Positions 33,650 through 41,908 of a DNA stretch of 64,000 nucleotides are shown here, one piece after another. How positions within the stretch are numbered: position 1 is the stretch's first letter; every line of letters begins with the position of its first letter. This DNA is from Candidatus Amarobacter glycogenicus (GTDB taxonomy: Bacteria; Chloroflexota; Dehalococcoidia; Tepidiformales; Tepidiformaceae), in assembly GCA_016719395.1 (NCBI GenBank), contig JADJZF010000012.1, positions 1 to 64,000 on the forward strand, read 5' to 3'. The notes below the pieces were generated by a model. The model was not told where the DNA came from. It was given only the letters and a program-made list of their open reading frames with translations, and did no database searches. A program made the position numbers and the translations under genes.

Positions 33650-34585
33650 TCAGGGCGCCGCCCCCAGCACCGGCTCTTCGTTCGGCGCCAGGCCCCAGGC
33701 GCTGCGCGGCCACCAGCTGGCCATGGCTTTGCCCACGATGTCCTTTTCGTCGACGAGGCCGAAGGAGCGGCTGTCGTGGCTCCCGTTACGGTTGTCGCCC
33801 ATCACGAAGTACTTCCCGGCGGGGATCCGGATCGGCGCCAGGTCCGATGACCAGGGCGACTGGATGTATGGCTCTTTCAGTTCGCGGCCGTCGATGAATA
33901 CCGTCCCCCGCTGGATTTCCAGGACGTCGCCGGGGATGCCGATGATGCGTTTGACCAGGTCCCGTTCGACTCCTACCCGCTGGTGCAGGATGACGATGTC
34001 GCCACGCTCGGGCCCGTGGAAGACATGGCGGACGCCGGGTTCGCCGGGATCCCAGAAAGGCACCCACTTACCCACCTTCTCCAGGTCCACTTCGGAGTAG
34101 ACCAGTGAGTTCACGAGCAGGAACTCGCCGTCTTCGAGCGTTGGGTCCATGGACAGGCCTTCGACGCGGTAGTGCTGGACACTCGCGCGGACCGAGAGGA
34201 AGACCAGGATGGCGAGCAGGCCGGTCTCGACGAGTTCGCGCAGGAGCGTGCTCGTCCGGTGGCGAGACGCCGCCATGGCCGGTGCCACTTCCACCGCCTG
34301 GTCCTCTGCGTCATCGACGGGTACGGCGGGGATGGTTGGTTCAGGGAACAGGAACGCGCCAGGCAACGCCGAATCGCTGCGCCCCTCAAGGCCATGTTGT
34401 GGCGCCCAGCGGCGCTCGTCGCGAAATACCGAGTCAAACGTCAGCGGGTCAAACTCGGGGGCGCGTTCGCCACTATCGGGAAGCCAGTGGCCCTCCGGGT
34501 CGACCACATCCCCGGGCTCCTCTTCGAGTCCGTTCTCGTTCCACGGCCATTCGAGCCGTCTCGGGGGGTCCGGAGCATCGCTCAT
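33650..34585 (-). CDS. lepB: Signal peptidase I
   Basis: About 311 residues. An unusual N-terminal cytosolic extension of about 120 acidic/Pro-rich residues precedes a single membrane helix (LVETGLLAILVFLSVRASV). The catalytic Ser is in VEGLSMDPTL and the Lys in RDLVKRIIGIPGD. Box E is present as MGDNRNGSHDSRSFG. It cleaves signal peptides of secreted proteins, fitting the many exported proteins in the window. GTG 34603 is an alternative start six codons upstream. Confidence 0.93.
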   Translation of the reverse strand: MSDAPDPPRRLEWPWNENGLEEEPGDVVDPEGHWLPDSGERAPEFDPLTFDSVFRDERRWAPQHGLEGRSDSALPGAFLFPEPTIPAVPVDDAEDQAVEVAPAMAASRHRTSTLLRELVETGLLAILVFLSVRASVQHYRVEGLSMDPTLEDGEFLLVNSLVYSEVDLEKVGKWVPFWDPGEPGVRHVFHGPERGDIVILHQRVGVERDLVKRIIGIPGDVLEIQRGTVFIDGRELKEPYIQSPWSSDLAPIRIPAGKYFVMGDNRNGSHDSRSFGLVDEKDIVGKAMASWWPRSAWGLAPNEEPVLGAAP

Positions 34586-34801
34586 AGGCGAATTAGCGCA
34601 CACCTGTAGTAATCGGTCATCTCAATCGTAAGGAACACAGAGGAAGTGCGTGCCGCCCCGCGCCTCGCCGGCAGGCGCGCGGAAGAAACGCCGGACGGGT
34701 CTAACATCCTTTACCTTTGAGTTTTCGAGATTTCACGAAGGCGAAGCTGAGGGGGTTGGTAGCCGATCCTGCAGCCGCTAGGATGGAAAAGCGAGGACGC
34801 A

Positions 34802-35163
34802 GTGTCGTACACGTTTCTCCTGCACGAACGGTTTGCGGAGGCCCACCTCACGGGTGTCCTGGAAGCACCGGAGCGGCTCCTGCCGGAAGAGCTTGCGGAA
34901 GTCATTCGCCTCGGCGCGATACTCTACGACTACACGGATATCGAACGCCTCGCGTTTGACGCGTGGGCGGTGGGCGATGCGGCGAGGAAGCTCGCCGAGC
35001 GGGGCGTGCGAATCGCCGCCTGTGCCCCCGGGCGGAGTGGTACGGAGTCGGGCGCCAGGCTGCCCAGATGGGGAACCTCGAAGGCCCGAATTTCCGCCTC
35101 TTCCGCACGCGAGGCGAAGCTGTGGTGTGGCTCATCCACCCTGAGTGGAGCGCGGCCAAGTAG
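34802..35163 (+). pseudogene. STAS/SpoIIAA-like protein, frameshifted
   Basis: Starting at GTG 34802, the frame encodes HLTGVLEAPERLLPEELAEV...LYDYTDIERLAFDAW...GVRIAACAP. Homology to the protein at 5953 then continues in the next frame as WYGVGRQAAQMGN and RLFRTRGEAVVWLI, ending at 35163. One extra C in the C5 run at 35025-35029 would restore a 120-residue protein, the same length as the paralogue (119). A sequencing deletion is the simplest explanation; a real pseudogene is possible. GAGGA precedes the GTG. Confidence 0.7.
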
Positions 35164-35572
35164 CCGGGAGCGACGGGTTTCGGCCCGGCGCAGGCCGCGA
35201 GCGCCCATCCTTCGCCCCGAGGACCGCCGTTGGCGCCAGAATGTCCTCCCGACACCATTCGGCTCTCACCTCACCCTAACTTCACCATCGGGTAGGGCTG
35301 TTTCGCCCGGTGGATTGGCGGCGGGGCGTCGGCTCCATCCGTCGCAAAGTCCCTCGCCGCAAGGCACGTGACCCATCAGGCCACCGTGCTGATGCGCACC
35401 AGATGGGCTCGAAGTCGAGCCTGGACTGCGGACGCCGCCATTCGACAGCGCCGGACAGTGTCGCGGCTCGACGCTCGGCGAAGGAACCCGTGATTTTCGC
35501 CCCTTGCCAGGCGGCGCCCAGAAGGTTCGACCGCCAGATCTGGCCAGCGTTGAGATAGCTTTCGCCATGGAA
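35164..35572. other. Gene-free interval
   Basis: No ORF here is convincing. CCATCGGG and CCCGGTGG near 35293-35316 can form an 8-bp stem with one G-T pair. TTGAGATAGCTTTCGCC just before the ATG at 35567 may be the promoter and start of the following regulator, whose N-terminus is lost in low-complexity sequence. Confidence 0.4.
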
Positions 35573-36055
35573 ATGGGGGGTGCGGGGTCAGGGGCGCGGT
35601 CCGGAGCCTCAGGGTGGTGTGCGGCCGCGCCGCCCGGGGGCGGCGCGGTCTCTGGCTCGGCCACCAGACGAAGCGGGGGGGCCCGCGGGGGCGGGGGGGT
35701 GCTCGCCGAGGGGGGGGGGGCGGGGGGCGCTCTCGCGGGCGGGTCGGTTGGCTGCGGCGTCGTTTGCGTCATGCGGGGGTGGGGGGGCCGGGGGCTGGCT
35801 GTGCCCCGGGGGGGGGTGGCCGGGGGGGGGGGGGGCGCGCGGGGCGGGGGGGGCCGCCGCCGGTCTCTACAACCCGGCGCCGGTGCAGTGTCCTGCCGGA
35901 CTTCGTTTTTCCGGGTGGGGCTGTTTCCCCGCGGGTTTCCTCGGGAGTGTGGTGGACATCCCACCGCCGATGCGCGCCGCCCGTGGGCGGGGGGGGCGGG
36001 CCGGCGGGGGGGTCGCGCCCCCCGTGGGGGGGGGGGCCAAGCCGGGTGGGGCGCG
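35573..36055. other. G-dominated low-complexity stretch, doubtful sequence
   Basis: About 480 bp rich in G runs of 7-12 with isolated more normal patches near 35860-35970. It replaces the region that should encode the N-terminus of the regulator continuing at 36062. Confidence 0.6.
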
Positions 36056-36061
36056 GCGGGC

Positions 36062-37600
36062 AGCCTGGACGGCGCCAAGTGGCACGTCTCCGAGATCATC
36101 ACCCGCCTCGGTGTCGAATCGCGCGATGAGGCAGCCGAATACTGGCGCCACCACAACGGCCTCCGCTTGCGCTTCAGCCGCCTGTCCGGCGGGTTCTTCG
36201 GCTGGAGCGCCCTCAAGTGGGGTGCCGGCGCCGCGCTCGTTGGCGCAATCGGGATCGCCGCCGCGGTGGTGCTCCTTGTCCTGCGCGAAGGCAGCGGCGG
36301 CGATCCCGACCAGGGGGCCGGCCCCCTGGCCACAGAAACACCCACCCCGGACGCCTCACCTTCGGCCACGGCAACTCCGCCGCCGGGCTTGACTCCGCTC
36401 CCTTCCGGCGAGACCGTCGCCGGAGTGCCCGTGGGCGCCATGTCATTCGGGAAGCCCGGGTCACTCCCGGTGCCGCTTTCGGTCATCGTCGAACGAGGCT
36501 GCTACCAGTGCGACGGGCCGGCGGAATCGTTCGACCGCGTCACTCTCGATGTCAACGGCCAACTCAAGGTCGAGACGCTCTTCAAACCCTCTTCGGGCTA
36601 CATCTCGGCAAGCTACTGGGACCCCGCGGGCCGCGAGCATTACCTCTCGATCTGCTCGCGCGGCTATTGTGGCGGGGTCGGACCGATCTCCACGGATGCC
36701 CAGACCACCATCCACCGCTCGAAAGATGGGGGTGTGACGTGGCAGCCGCTCGCGACGCTCGATGGATTCGTCTCGGTTGCCGGCTACACGGCGCAAGGCC
36801 CGGTCCTGAACCTGAGCAGCTACACCGCGCCAGGCGTCACCGACTGGAAATTCCAGGTGCTCGGCCAATCCCAGGTCATCCGGCCCCCGGCAGGCGCCGA
36901 ACCCGTCTTCAGCGACAACCGTCTCATCGGATGGCGGAAGACCGGTTCGCGCGACGTGCTGAACATCGACGGCACTCCCCTCGTCACACTCCCGGACGTC
37001 CCCACAGTGAGCGGGCGGCCGGTCCAGATCGAAGGCTTGCTGGGCAACGGCACGATCCTCATCTCGTGGCTCGCCGGGCCGGACTCACGCAGCTACAGCA
37101 CCTACCTGGGCCTGATGAAGAACGGCGCACTGGTGAGCGTCCTCAAGGGCGACTCGTCGCTCAACATCGGCAGCGTCCTCACCCAGGCCGTCGCCTTCGG
37201 GAACATCTCCGCCTCCCCGGCCGACATCGACCCCACGAGTTCGGATAAGACCGAGAAGTACCTGCCCGCCTACGTTGCGCTGGACACCGGCCAGATCACA
37301 CTGCTCGAACTCTACGGGCCGATATTCAGCAGCGCCTACAACTTCCAGCGCAACCTCATCCGGCTGGTCGAGCCTGGCCCCTTCGTCCGCGTGAAGGGCG
37401 CTGGAGACTGCCTGAACGTCCGCCAGTCTCCCTCGACGACGGGCGCCCTTCTCGGATGCTTCGCCGATAACGTCCTTCTCAGGAACCTCGGTGAAACCCA
37501 GCAATCCGGTGGCATCACCTGGTGGAAGGTCCAGACTCCGGACGGCACGCCCGGCTGGGCGAGCGCGGAATTCCTGGAAGGCTCGCAGCCGCGCCAATAA
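36062..37600 (+). CDS. Membrane-bound LuxR-type regulator with SH3-like domain (N-terminus lost)
   Basis: The visible 513 codons open with DGAKWHVSEIITRLGVESRDEAAEYW, matching the recognition-helix end of LuxR/GerE-type helix-turn-helix domains. A membrane helix (AALVGAIGIAAAVVLLVL) and a Pro/Thr tether follow. A long extracellular beta-rich domain includes a sialidase-like 'SKDGGVTWQPL' and ends in a bacterial SH3-like domain (VKGAGDCLNVRQSPSTTG...WWKVQTPDGTPGWASAEFL). This would couple external sensing to DNA binding by a membrane-tethered protein. Its N-terminus lies in doubtful sequence; an in-frame ATG at 35567 is a possible start. Confidence 0.72.
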   Translation, partial: SLDGAKWHVSEIITRLGVESRDEAAEYWRHHNGLRLRFSRLSGGFFGWSALKWGAGAALVGAIGIAAAVVLLVLREGSGGDPDQGAGPLATETPTPDASPSATATPPPGLTPLPSGETVAGVPVGAMSFGKPGSLPVPLSVIVERGCYQCDGPAESFDRVTLDVNGQLKVETLFKPSSGYISASYWDPAGREHYLSICSRGYCGGVGPISTDAQTTIHRSKDGGVTWQPLATLDGFVSVAGYTAQGPVLNLSSYTAPGVTDWKFQVLGQSQVIRPPAGAEPVFSDNRLIGWRKTGSRDVLNIDGTPLVTLPDVPTVSGRPVQIEGLLGNGTILISWLAGPDSRSYSTYLGLMKNGALVSVLKGDSSLNIGSVLTQAVAFGNISASPADIDPTSSDKTEKYLPAYVALDTGQITLLELYGPIFSSAYNFQRNLIRLVEPGPFVRVKGAGDCLNVRQSPSTTGALLGCFADNVLLRNLGETQQSGGITWWKVQTPDGTPGWASAEFLEGSQPRQ

Positions 37601-37661
37601 GGCGCGACCGCCACGCGGGCGAGGTCGCGGCGCCGCTGCGGCCCAGTGGCGCTCCCCGGCG

Positions 37662-37667
37662 TAGAAT
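37662..37667 (+). promoter_or_regulatory. Putative -10 element of the MBL hydrolase gene
   Basis: TAGAAT lies 29 nt before the ATG at 37697, leaving a short leader with a GAGGGG ribosome-binding site. This gene is therefore not leaderless. Confidence 0.4.
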
Positions 37668-37696
37668 CCCGCCCACACCACCGAGGGGTCAGCCAC

Positions 37697-38983
37697 ATGC
37701 CCACCGTCCGCGAACTCTCCGAACAACTCTGGACCGGCCAGATCACCACCCAGGAGTACCACCCGGTCGCCTTCAGCACGCGAGCCGGCGAAGAGATCGC
37801 GGATGGTGTCCTCTTCTACAAGGGGATCGCCAGCGCCAACACCATCGACACTGGCGACGGCCTCGTCATGCTCGATACCGGCCATGTCATCGACACCAGC
37901 GCGCTCCACGAAGAGGTCCGGAAGTGGCGTCCCGGCGCGCCCCTTCGCGCGGCCGTCTTCTCCCATCACCACGTGGACCATATCTTCGGTGTCGGCCCGT
38001 TCGAAGCGGAGGCGCAACAGCAGGGCTGGGCTCGCCCGCTCGTCTACGGCCACGAGGGGCTCGGCTGGAACTTCGACCGGTACAAGCGGACGCTCGGCTG
38101 GAACGCGGCCATCAACCGGCGCCAGTTCGCCATCGACGCTCCCCAGTTCAAATGGCAGGAACAGTACCGCTACCCGGATGTGACCTACCAGAAGCGGATG
38201 CGCTTCACCTCCGGCGACCTCTCCTTCGAACTGCGCCACACGCGTGGTGAGACGGACGACGCGACCTGGACGTGGGTGCCGGAGAAGAAATTGCTGGCGC
38301 CCGGCGACCTCTTCATCTGGGCCGTGCCGAACGCCGGGAACCCCCAGAAGGTCCAGCGCTACTGTGGCGAATGGGCCGCCGGGCTTCGCGAGATGGCCGC
38401 GCTGGGCGCCGAAATCATGCTGCCCGGCCACGGACTCCCGATTTTCGGGGCAGACCGCATCGCCGCAGCCCTCGGCGATACCGCCGAGTTGCTCGAATCG
38501 ATCGAGGCTCAGGTCGTCGCCCTCATGAATACCGGCACCACCCTGGACCACGTCATCCACGAAGTGAAGTTCCCTCCCCACCTGCTCGAGAAGCCGTACC
38601 TTCGCGGCGTGTACGACGACCCCCAGTTCCTGGTCCGGAATGTCTGGCGCCTTTACGGCGGCTGGTACGACGGAGAGCCGGATAATCTCCTGCCCGCCCC
38701 CCGCGCCGAACAGGCCCGCGAGTGGATCGCTCTCGGCGGTGGCCTCGACCGAGTCCTTGATCGCGTCCAGGAACTGCGCGCGGCGGGCAACCTGCGGCTT
38801 GCCTGCCACCTCGTCGAATACGCCGTCATCGCCGAGCCTGCTTCGAAGCCGGCGCACGCCCTTCGAGCGGAGGTTTACGCTGCGCGCGCCCAGCTGCAGG
38901 AGTCCTCGATGGCCCGGAACATCCTCAATCACGCCGCCCTCGCCAGCGCGCAGGGGAAGCGAGACCTGGCCGGCGATTACTAA
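37697..38983 (+). CDS. Metallo-beta-lactamase fold hydrolase, alkyl sulfatase-like
   Basis: A 428-residue protein with the zinc motif SHHHVDHIFG, further ligand regions HTRGETDDATW and MLPGHGLPIFG, and a helical C-terminal dimerisation domain (about 290-420) as in SdsA1/BDS1-type alkyl sulfatases. That family hydrolyses alkyl sulfates, but it lacks a sulfatase C-terminal SCP2 domain here, so another ester substrate is possible. There is no signal peptide. Confidence 0.85.
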   Translation: MPTVRELSEQLWTGQITTQEYHPVAFSTRAGEEIADGVLFYKGIASANTIDTGDGLVMLDTGHVIDTSALHEEVRKWRPGAPLRAAVFSHHHVDHIFGVGPFEAEAQQQGWARPLVYGHEGLGWNFDRYKRTLGWNAAINRRQFAIDAPQFKWQEQYRYPDVTYQKRMRFTSGDLSFELRHTRGETDDATWTWVPEKKLLAPGDLFIWAVPNAGNPQKVQRYCGEWAAGLREMAALGAEIMLPGHGLPIFGADRIAAALGDTAELLESIEAQVVALMNTGTTLDHVIHEVKFPPHLLEKPYLRGVYDDPQFLVRNVWRLYGGWYDGEPDNLLPAPRAEQAREWIALGGGLDRVLDRVQELRAAGNLRLACHLVEYAVIAEPASKPAHALRAEVYAARAQLQESSMARNILNHAALASAQGKRDLAGDY

Positions 38984-39091
38984 GGGGTTGCCCTGATCTT
39001 GGCTGGCCGCGCAGGTTCAACCTCGGTGCGAACCAGTGAAGATTCCGAAGCTGACGGCCCGCGAAGGTGGCAGCTTCGAGCGCGAAGGGGC

Positions 39092-39565
39092 ATGATCGAT
39101 GGCATGGCAGGGAAAGCGCCTCTCCTGCTGGCCTCGGTGCTGTTCGCAGTCGGTGCCGTTGGTCTCGCACTCACCTCGGCTGATCAGGCGAGTTGGGGGC
39201 CTTTCGAGCCCCGTCCGCCGCAGGCGGAACAACGCGTGATCATCGTCGACGTTGGAGGGCCCGCGCCCGAGATACCGTCTCTGGTCGACCTCCTGTTGCC
39301 TCCTCCCACTGCACCCGCGGTTGCGGAACCGGAGACGGCGCCCCAGGCGAGCGCGGCGCAGCCCGCTCCACAGCCCACCGCGACGCCGGTCCCGCCGCTC
39401 AAGATCTTCGGGATCTCCTCCGATGACGGCGGAGTGTCCGCGGCCGCCGCCACCCCGGCGACACCACCACCGCTCCGCATCGTCAATGTCGCCAGCGATG
39501 ACGACGGCGAACCCGGGGCCGCGGAAACGCCGGCGCCGGAAGCCGCGCCCGCCGCGGAGGATTGA
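39092..39565 (+). CDS. Single-helix anchored Pro/Ala-rich protein
   Basis: A 157-residue protein with an N-terminal hydrophobic helix (APLLLASVLFAVGAVGLALT) and a low-complexity Ala/Pro/Thr/Glu exterior. The exterior carries two similar blocks, LKIFGISSDDGG and LRIVNVASDDDG, about 35 residues apart. No known domain was recognised. AAGGGG just before the ATG supports the start over an in-frame extension. Confidence 0.6.
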   Translation: MIDGMAGKAPLLLASVLFAVGAVGLALTSADQASWGPFEPRPPQAEQRVIIVDVGGPAPEIPSLVDLLLPPPTAPAVAEPETAPQASAAQPAPQPTATPVPPLKIFGISSDDGGVSAAAATPATPPPLRIVNVASDDDGEPGAAETPAPEAAPAAED

Positions 39566-39691
39566 GCGGGGACGCTGCGCGGGGTGCACCAGCCTTTGCT
39601 TCGCGCCGCTTGCAACGCCCGCATGCAATCATCACACTCTGCCATCGCCGGGGGTCTCGACCACATTCATCCCGGCTGGAGTGTCCACACC

Positions 39692-40003
39692 ATGATTACC
39701 GAACGCCTGACTTTCCGCGCCCGCTACGGGCAGGGCGACACGCTCTCAACGCTGCTCAAAGAGTCCGTGAACGTCATGCCCACCGAGGGCATCGTGGGGG
39801 CGCGCTCCTACACCGACTTCACGGGGACCTTCTTCACTTGCGCCTTCGAGTTCGACTACGCCGACCTCAACGCGTGGGCGGCCGCATCGCAGCGGGACAT
39901 CGCGGAGTACGGAACGCCGGACTTCCAGGAATGGTTCGCCAAGATGGTGGCCTGCACCGAGACCGGCGAACGCCAGCTGTTCAACTCTGAGAAGGTCATC
40001 TAA
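39692..40003 (+). CDS. Small hypothetical protein, possible alpha/beta-barrel dimer
   Basis: A 103-residue protein without signal or membrane segment. The alternation of strands and helices (ITERLTFRARYG..., GIVGARSYTDFTGTFFTCAFEFDYADLNAWAA..., QEWFAKMVACTETGERQLF) resembles the dimeric alpha-beta barrel fold used by small monooxygenases and NIPSNAP-like proteins. The assignment is by pattern only. It appears to be transcribed alone. Confidence 0.55.
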   Translation: MITERLTFRARYGQGDTLSTLLKESVNVMPTEGIVGARSYTDFTGTFFTCAFEFDYADLNAWAAASQRDIAEYGTPDFQEWFAKMVACTETGERQLFNSEKVI

Positions 40004-40046
40004 GAACGGGGCCGGCCCCGCCAGGCCGGCCACCTCGGCGCAGGGT

Positions 40047-40190
40047 TCAAGCGGGGAGCACCTTCGCCCCCAGCCCGAAGATGGGAAGTTCGACACCCGT
40101 CGCGGCGGCGTTCGCGTTTGCCCTTTTTCGGAGCCGGCGCGCGGAACACCGCCACAGGGAGCGGGCCTGCCAGGCCGCGCCCAGTCTCAT
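40047..40190 (-). CDS. Possible 47-residue basic protein
   Basis: An ORF from ATG 40190 encodes MRLGAAWQARSLWRC... then a basic stretch (ARRLRKRANANAAATG) and ends ELPIFGLGAKVLPA. An AATATT sequence lies a few bases upstream, which could give a leaderless start. No family was recognised and the coding evidence is weak. Confidence 0.25.
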   Translation of the reverse strand: MRLGAAWQARSLWRCSARRLRKRANANAAATGVELPIFGLGAKVLPA

Positions 40191-40263
40191 GGTGGTCAAA
40201 TATTCGTCGCCTACAGTGCAGGGAGATTCGGACCCACTCGGCCCACCCGGAGGCAGTCCCGTG

Positions 40264-40698
40264 ATGAAGCCCCTCGCCCTTGCCGCGCTCGCCGGAGCGC
40301 TGCTCCTCGGCGCCTGCAGCGACAAGTCGGATTCAGACTCCGGCGACCCGACCGCTGCCACGTCATCCGCCGCCTCGGCGACAACCGGGGCCAGCTCCGC
40401 TGCCGGCGCCGCGGCGACGGCGACGAAGCCGGCCGCCAGTGCGACCGCCGCTGCCACGGCTGCGGCGACCCAGGCAACCACGAAGGTTTCGGCGAACAAC
40501 GCCACCCGCGCCCAACTCCAGGCCGCCTTCGAAGCGGCGGGAATCCCGAACGCGTCCCAGTGGGCGCGCGAAGTCGAAGAGTACCGGCCGTACTCCACCA
40601 CAGACACAAACATGACGAAGCTGCGCGGCGAACTCGCGAAGTACAACCCCGCCGCCGGCGTCGTCGACAAAATCGTCGCCACCCTCTCGCTCCCGTGA
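40264..40698 (+). CDS. Small lipoprotein with helix-hairpin-helix-like C-terminus
   Basis: A 144-residue protein with signal and lipobox (ALLLGAC), an Ala/Thr/Ser tether (about 25-80), and a C-terminal segment NNATRAQLQAAFEAAGIPN...LAKYNPAAGVVDKIVATL. The segment resembles HhH-type repeats seen in exported DNA-binding ComEA-like proteins, although here the match is loose. The GTG at 40261 immediately before ATG 40264 could also serve. TACAGT near 40212 and GGAGG near 40249 are likely signals. It overlaps the next gene as GTGA. Confidence 0.65.
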   Translation: MKPLALAALAGALLLGACSDKSDSDSGDPTAATSSAASATTGASSAAGAAATATKPAASATAAATAAATQATTKVSANNATRAQLQAAFEAAGIPNASQWAREVEEYRPYSTTDTNMTKLRGELAKYNPAAGVVDKIVATLSLP

Positions 40699-41168
40699 CC
40701 ACCGGCACTATTCCGGGCGAGGAAGTGGGCATCGCGCGCCGGCTCCTGCTGGCGCTCGCCGCCCTTGCCATGGCCGGCACGAGCGTGGAGCTTGCGCTCG
40801 AACGCCACTGGGACGACTTCGTGAAGCTCATCCCCTGGTTCGCTCTTGGCGTCCTTGCCGTCGCGCTCGCGCTCGTTGCCTACCGCCCGGCAGCCCGGCG
40901 GATTGCCATCGCCCGCGTGCTCTGCGTGCTGGTCATCGCTGCCTCAGCGATTGGCGTCTACAAGCACATCGAAGAGAACCACAAGGCCGGCCCCCTCGAC
41001 TACCGCTACTCCGAAACCTGGGAGTCGATGTCCTCGGCCGAGCAATGGTGGAAGGCGGCCACGAAGGCAGTCGGCCCGGCGCCGGTGCTCGCCTCGGGCG
41101 TCCTTGCCCAGGCGGCTCTCGGCATCATTGCGGCAACCGTTGGCCACCCGGCTGTACGACGGCGTTGA
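40695..41168 (+). CDS. Four-helix membrane protein of unknown function
   Basis: A 157-residue protein starting at a GTG that overlaps the upstream stop. Four hydrophobic segments are visible: RLLLALAALAMAGTSVELAL, LIPWFALGVLAVALALVAY, IAIARVLCVLVIAASAIGVY and APVLASGVLAQAALGIIAATV. A loop of about 30 residues (EENHKAGPLDYRYSETWESM) lies between helices 3 and 4. Translational coupling to the lipoprotein suggests a joint envelope role. No family was recognised. Confidence 0.65.
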   Translation: MTTGTIPGEEVGIARRLLLALAALAMAGTSVELALERHWDDFVKLIPWFALGVLAVALALVAYRPAARRIAIARVLCVLVIAASAIGVYKHIEENHKAGPLDYRYSETWESMSSAEQWWKAATKAVGPAPVLASGVLAQAALGIIAATVGHPAVRRR

Positions 41169-41174
41169 GCGGCC

Positions 41175-41855
41175 TTATCCCAGGTCCTTGACCATCAGGA
41201 TCCGCCCGGCCACACCGGTAACCCGCTCGAACCCCGGGTCCGTCCGCGACTCCATCACGCGGAACCCGTGCCGCTCGTAGAGACGCCGCGCAGGGTTGCT
41301 CGTCGTTGTCGTCAGCGACATCTGCCGAGCACCCGCCGCCCGCGCCATGCGCTCAGCCTCGTCCATCAGCGCGCCACCGGCGCCCAGGCCGCGGGAGTGC
41401 TCGGCCACGTGGATCTCGGCGATGTGGTACGCGTTCGGCGGCGCCGGGATGGTAACCCGCCCCCGGAGGCGATCCCGGCGCAGGAACCCGATGATACCCG
41501 GGAACCCGAACACGCGAAGGACCTCCCAGGCGAGCCGGGGCGTGATCGCGGCGGCCTCTTCCGTTCCGCTCTGCACGAAGCCCACGACCTTTCCGTCGCT
41601 CACGGCGACCGTGATGCGGCGCAGGCCAGCGGGCGCCCAGAGCCCGCTCATCGCGATCGCACGGAACCGGCGCGCACGGACCGAGTCGCCGCCAGCCAGA
41701 CCTACCTGCTCATCGGAAGGCTGCGCGTCCAGGACGGCGCGGACAGCATCGGCATCCGCTTCGGTCGCAGGGCGAAAGGTGATGTCCACTTCGCGAGTAC
41801 CCCACCAGTAGCGGCCTCCGGGCGGACGAAGCACCTCCCCGCCCGTCCCGGACAT
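41175..41855 (-). CDS. GNAT-family N-acetyltransferase
   Basis: A 226-residue protein with the GNAT core: ITVAVSDGKVVGFVQSG, acetyl-CoA motif A AEIHVAEHSRGLGAGGALMDEAERMAR, and C-terminal NPARRLYERHGFRVMES. The acceptor substrate is unknown. It converges on the small membrane protein gene with a 6-bp gap. The GATAAT box upstream makes it a likely leaderless gene. Confidence 0.88.
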   Translation of the reverse strand: MSGTGGEVLRPPGGRYWWGTREVDITFRPATEADADAVRAVLDAQPSDEQVGLAGGDSVRARRFRAIAMSGLWAPAGLRRITVAVSDGKVVGFVQSGTEEAAAITPRLAWEVLRVFGFPGIIGFLRRDRLRGRVTIPAPPNAYHIAEIHVAEHSRGLGAGGALMDEAERMARAAGARQMSLTTTTSNPARRLYERHGFRVMESRTDPGFERVTGVAGRILMVKDLG

Positions 41856-41861
41856 GTCGGG

Positions 41862-41867
41862 ATTATC
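41862..41867 (-). promoter_or_regulatory. Putative -10 element of a leaderless transcript (GNAT)
   Basis: On the minus strand, GATAAT lies 6 nt before the ATG at 41855. It is the closest match to TATAAT among the leaderless-type sites in the window. Confidence 0.55.
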
Positions 41868-41908
41868 ACCCTGCCGCGACCGTGCCCGGAAGCCCCCTCC
41901 ACCCTCGC

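Noticed and set aside
35290..35400. Possible c-di-GMP riboswitch (GTCGCAAAGTCC and a small stem)
   Set aside because: Only fragments resemble the GEMM consensus; the tetraloop receptor and the second conserved stem were not found.
35266..36486. Minus-strand 406-residue ORF opposite the LuxR-type gene
   Set aside because: It is a shadow of the plus-strand gene and the G-rich tract, without recognisable motifs.
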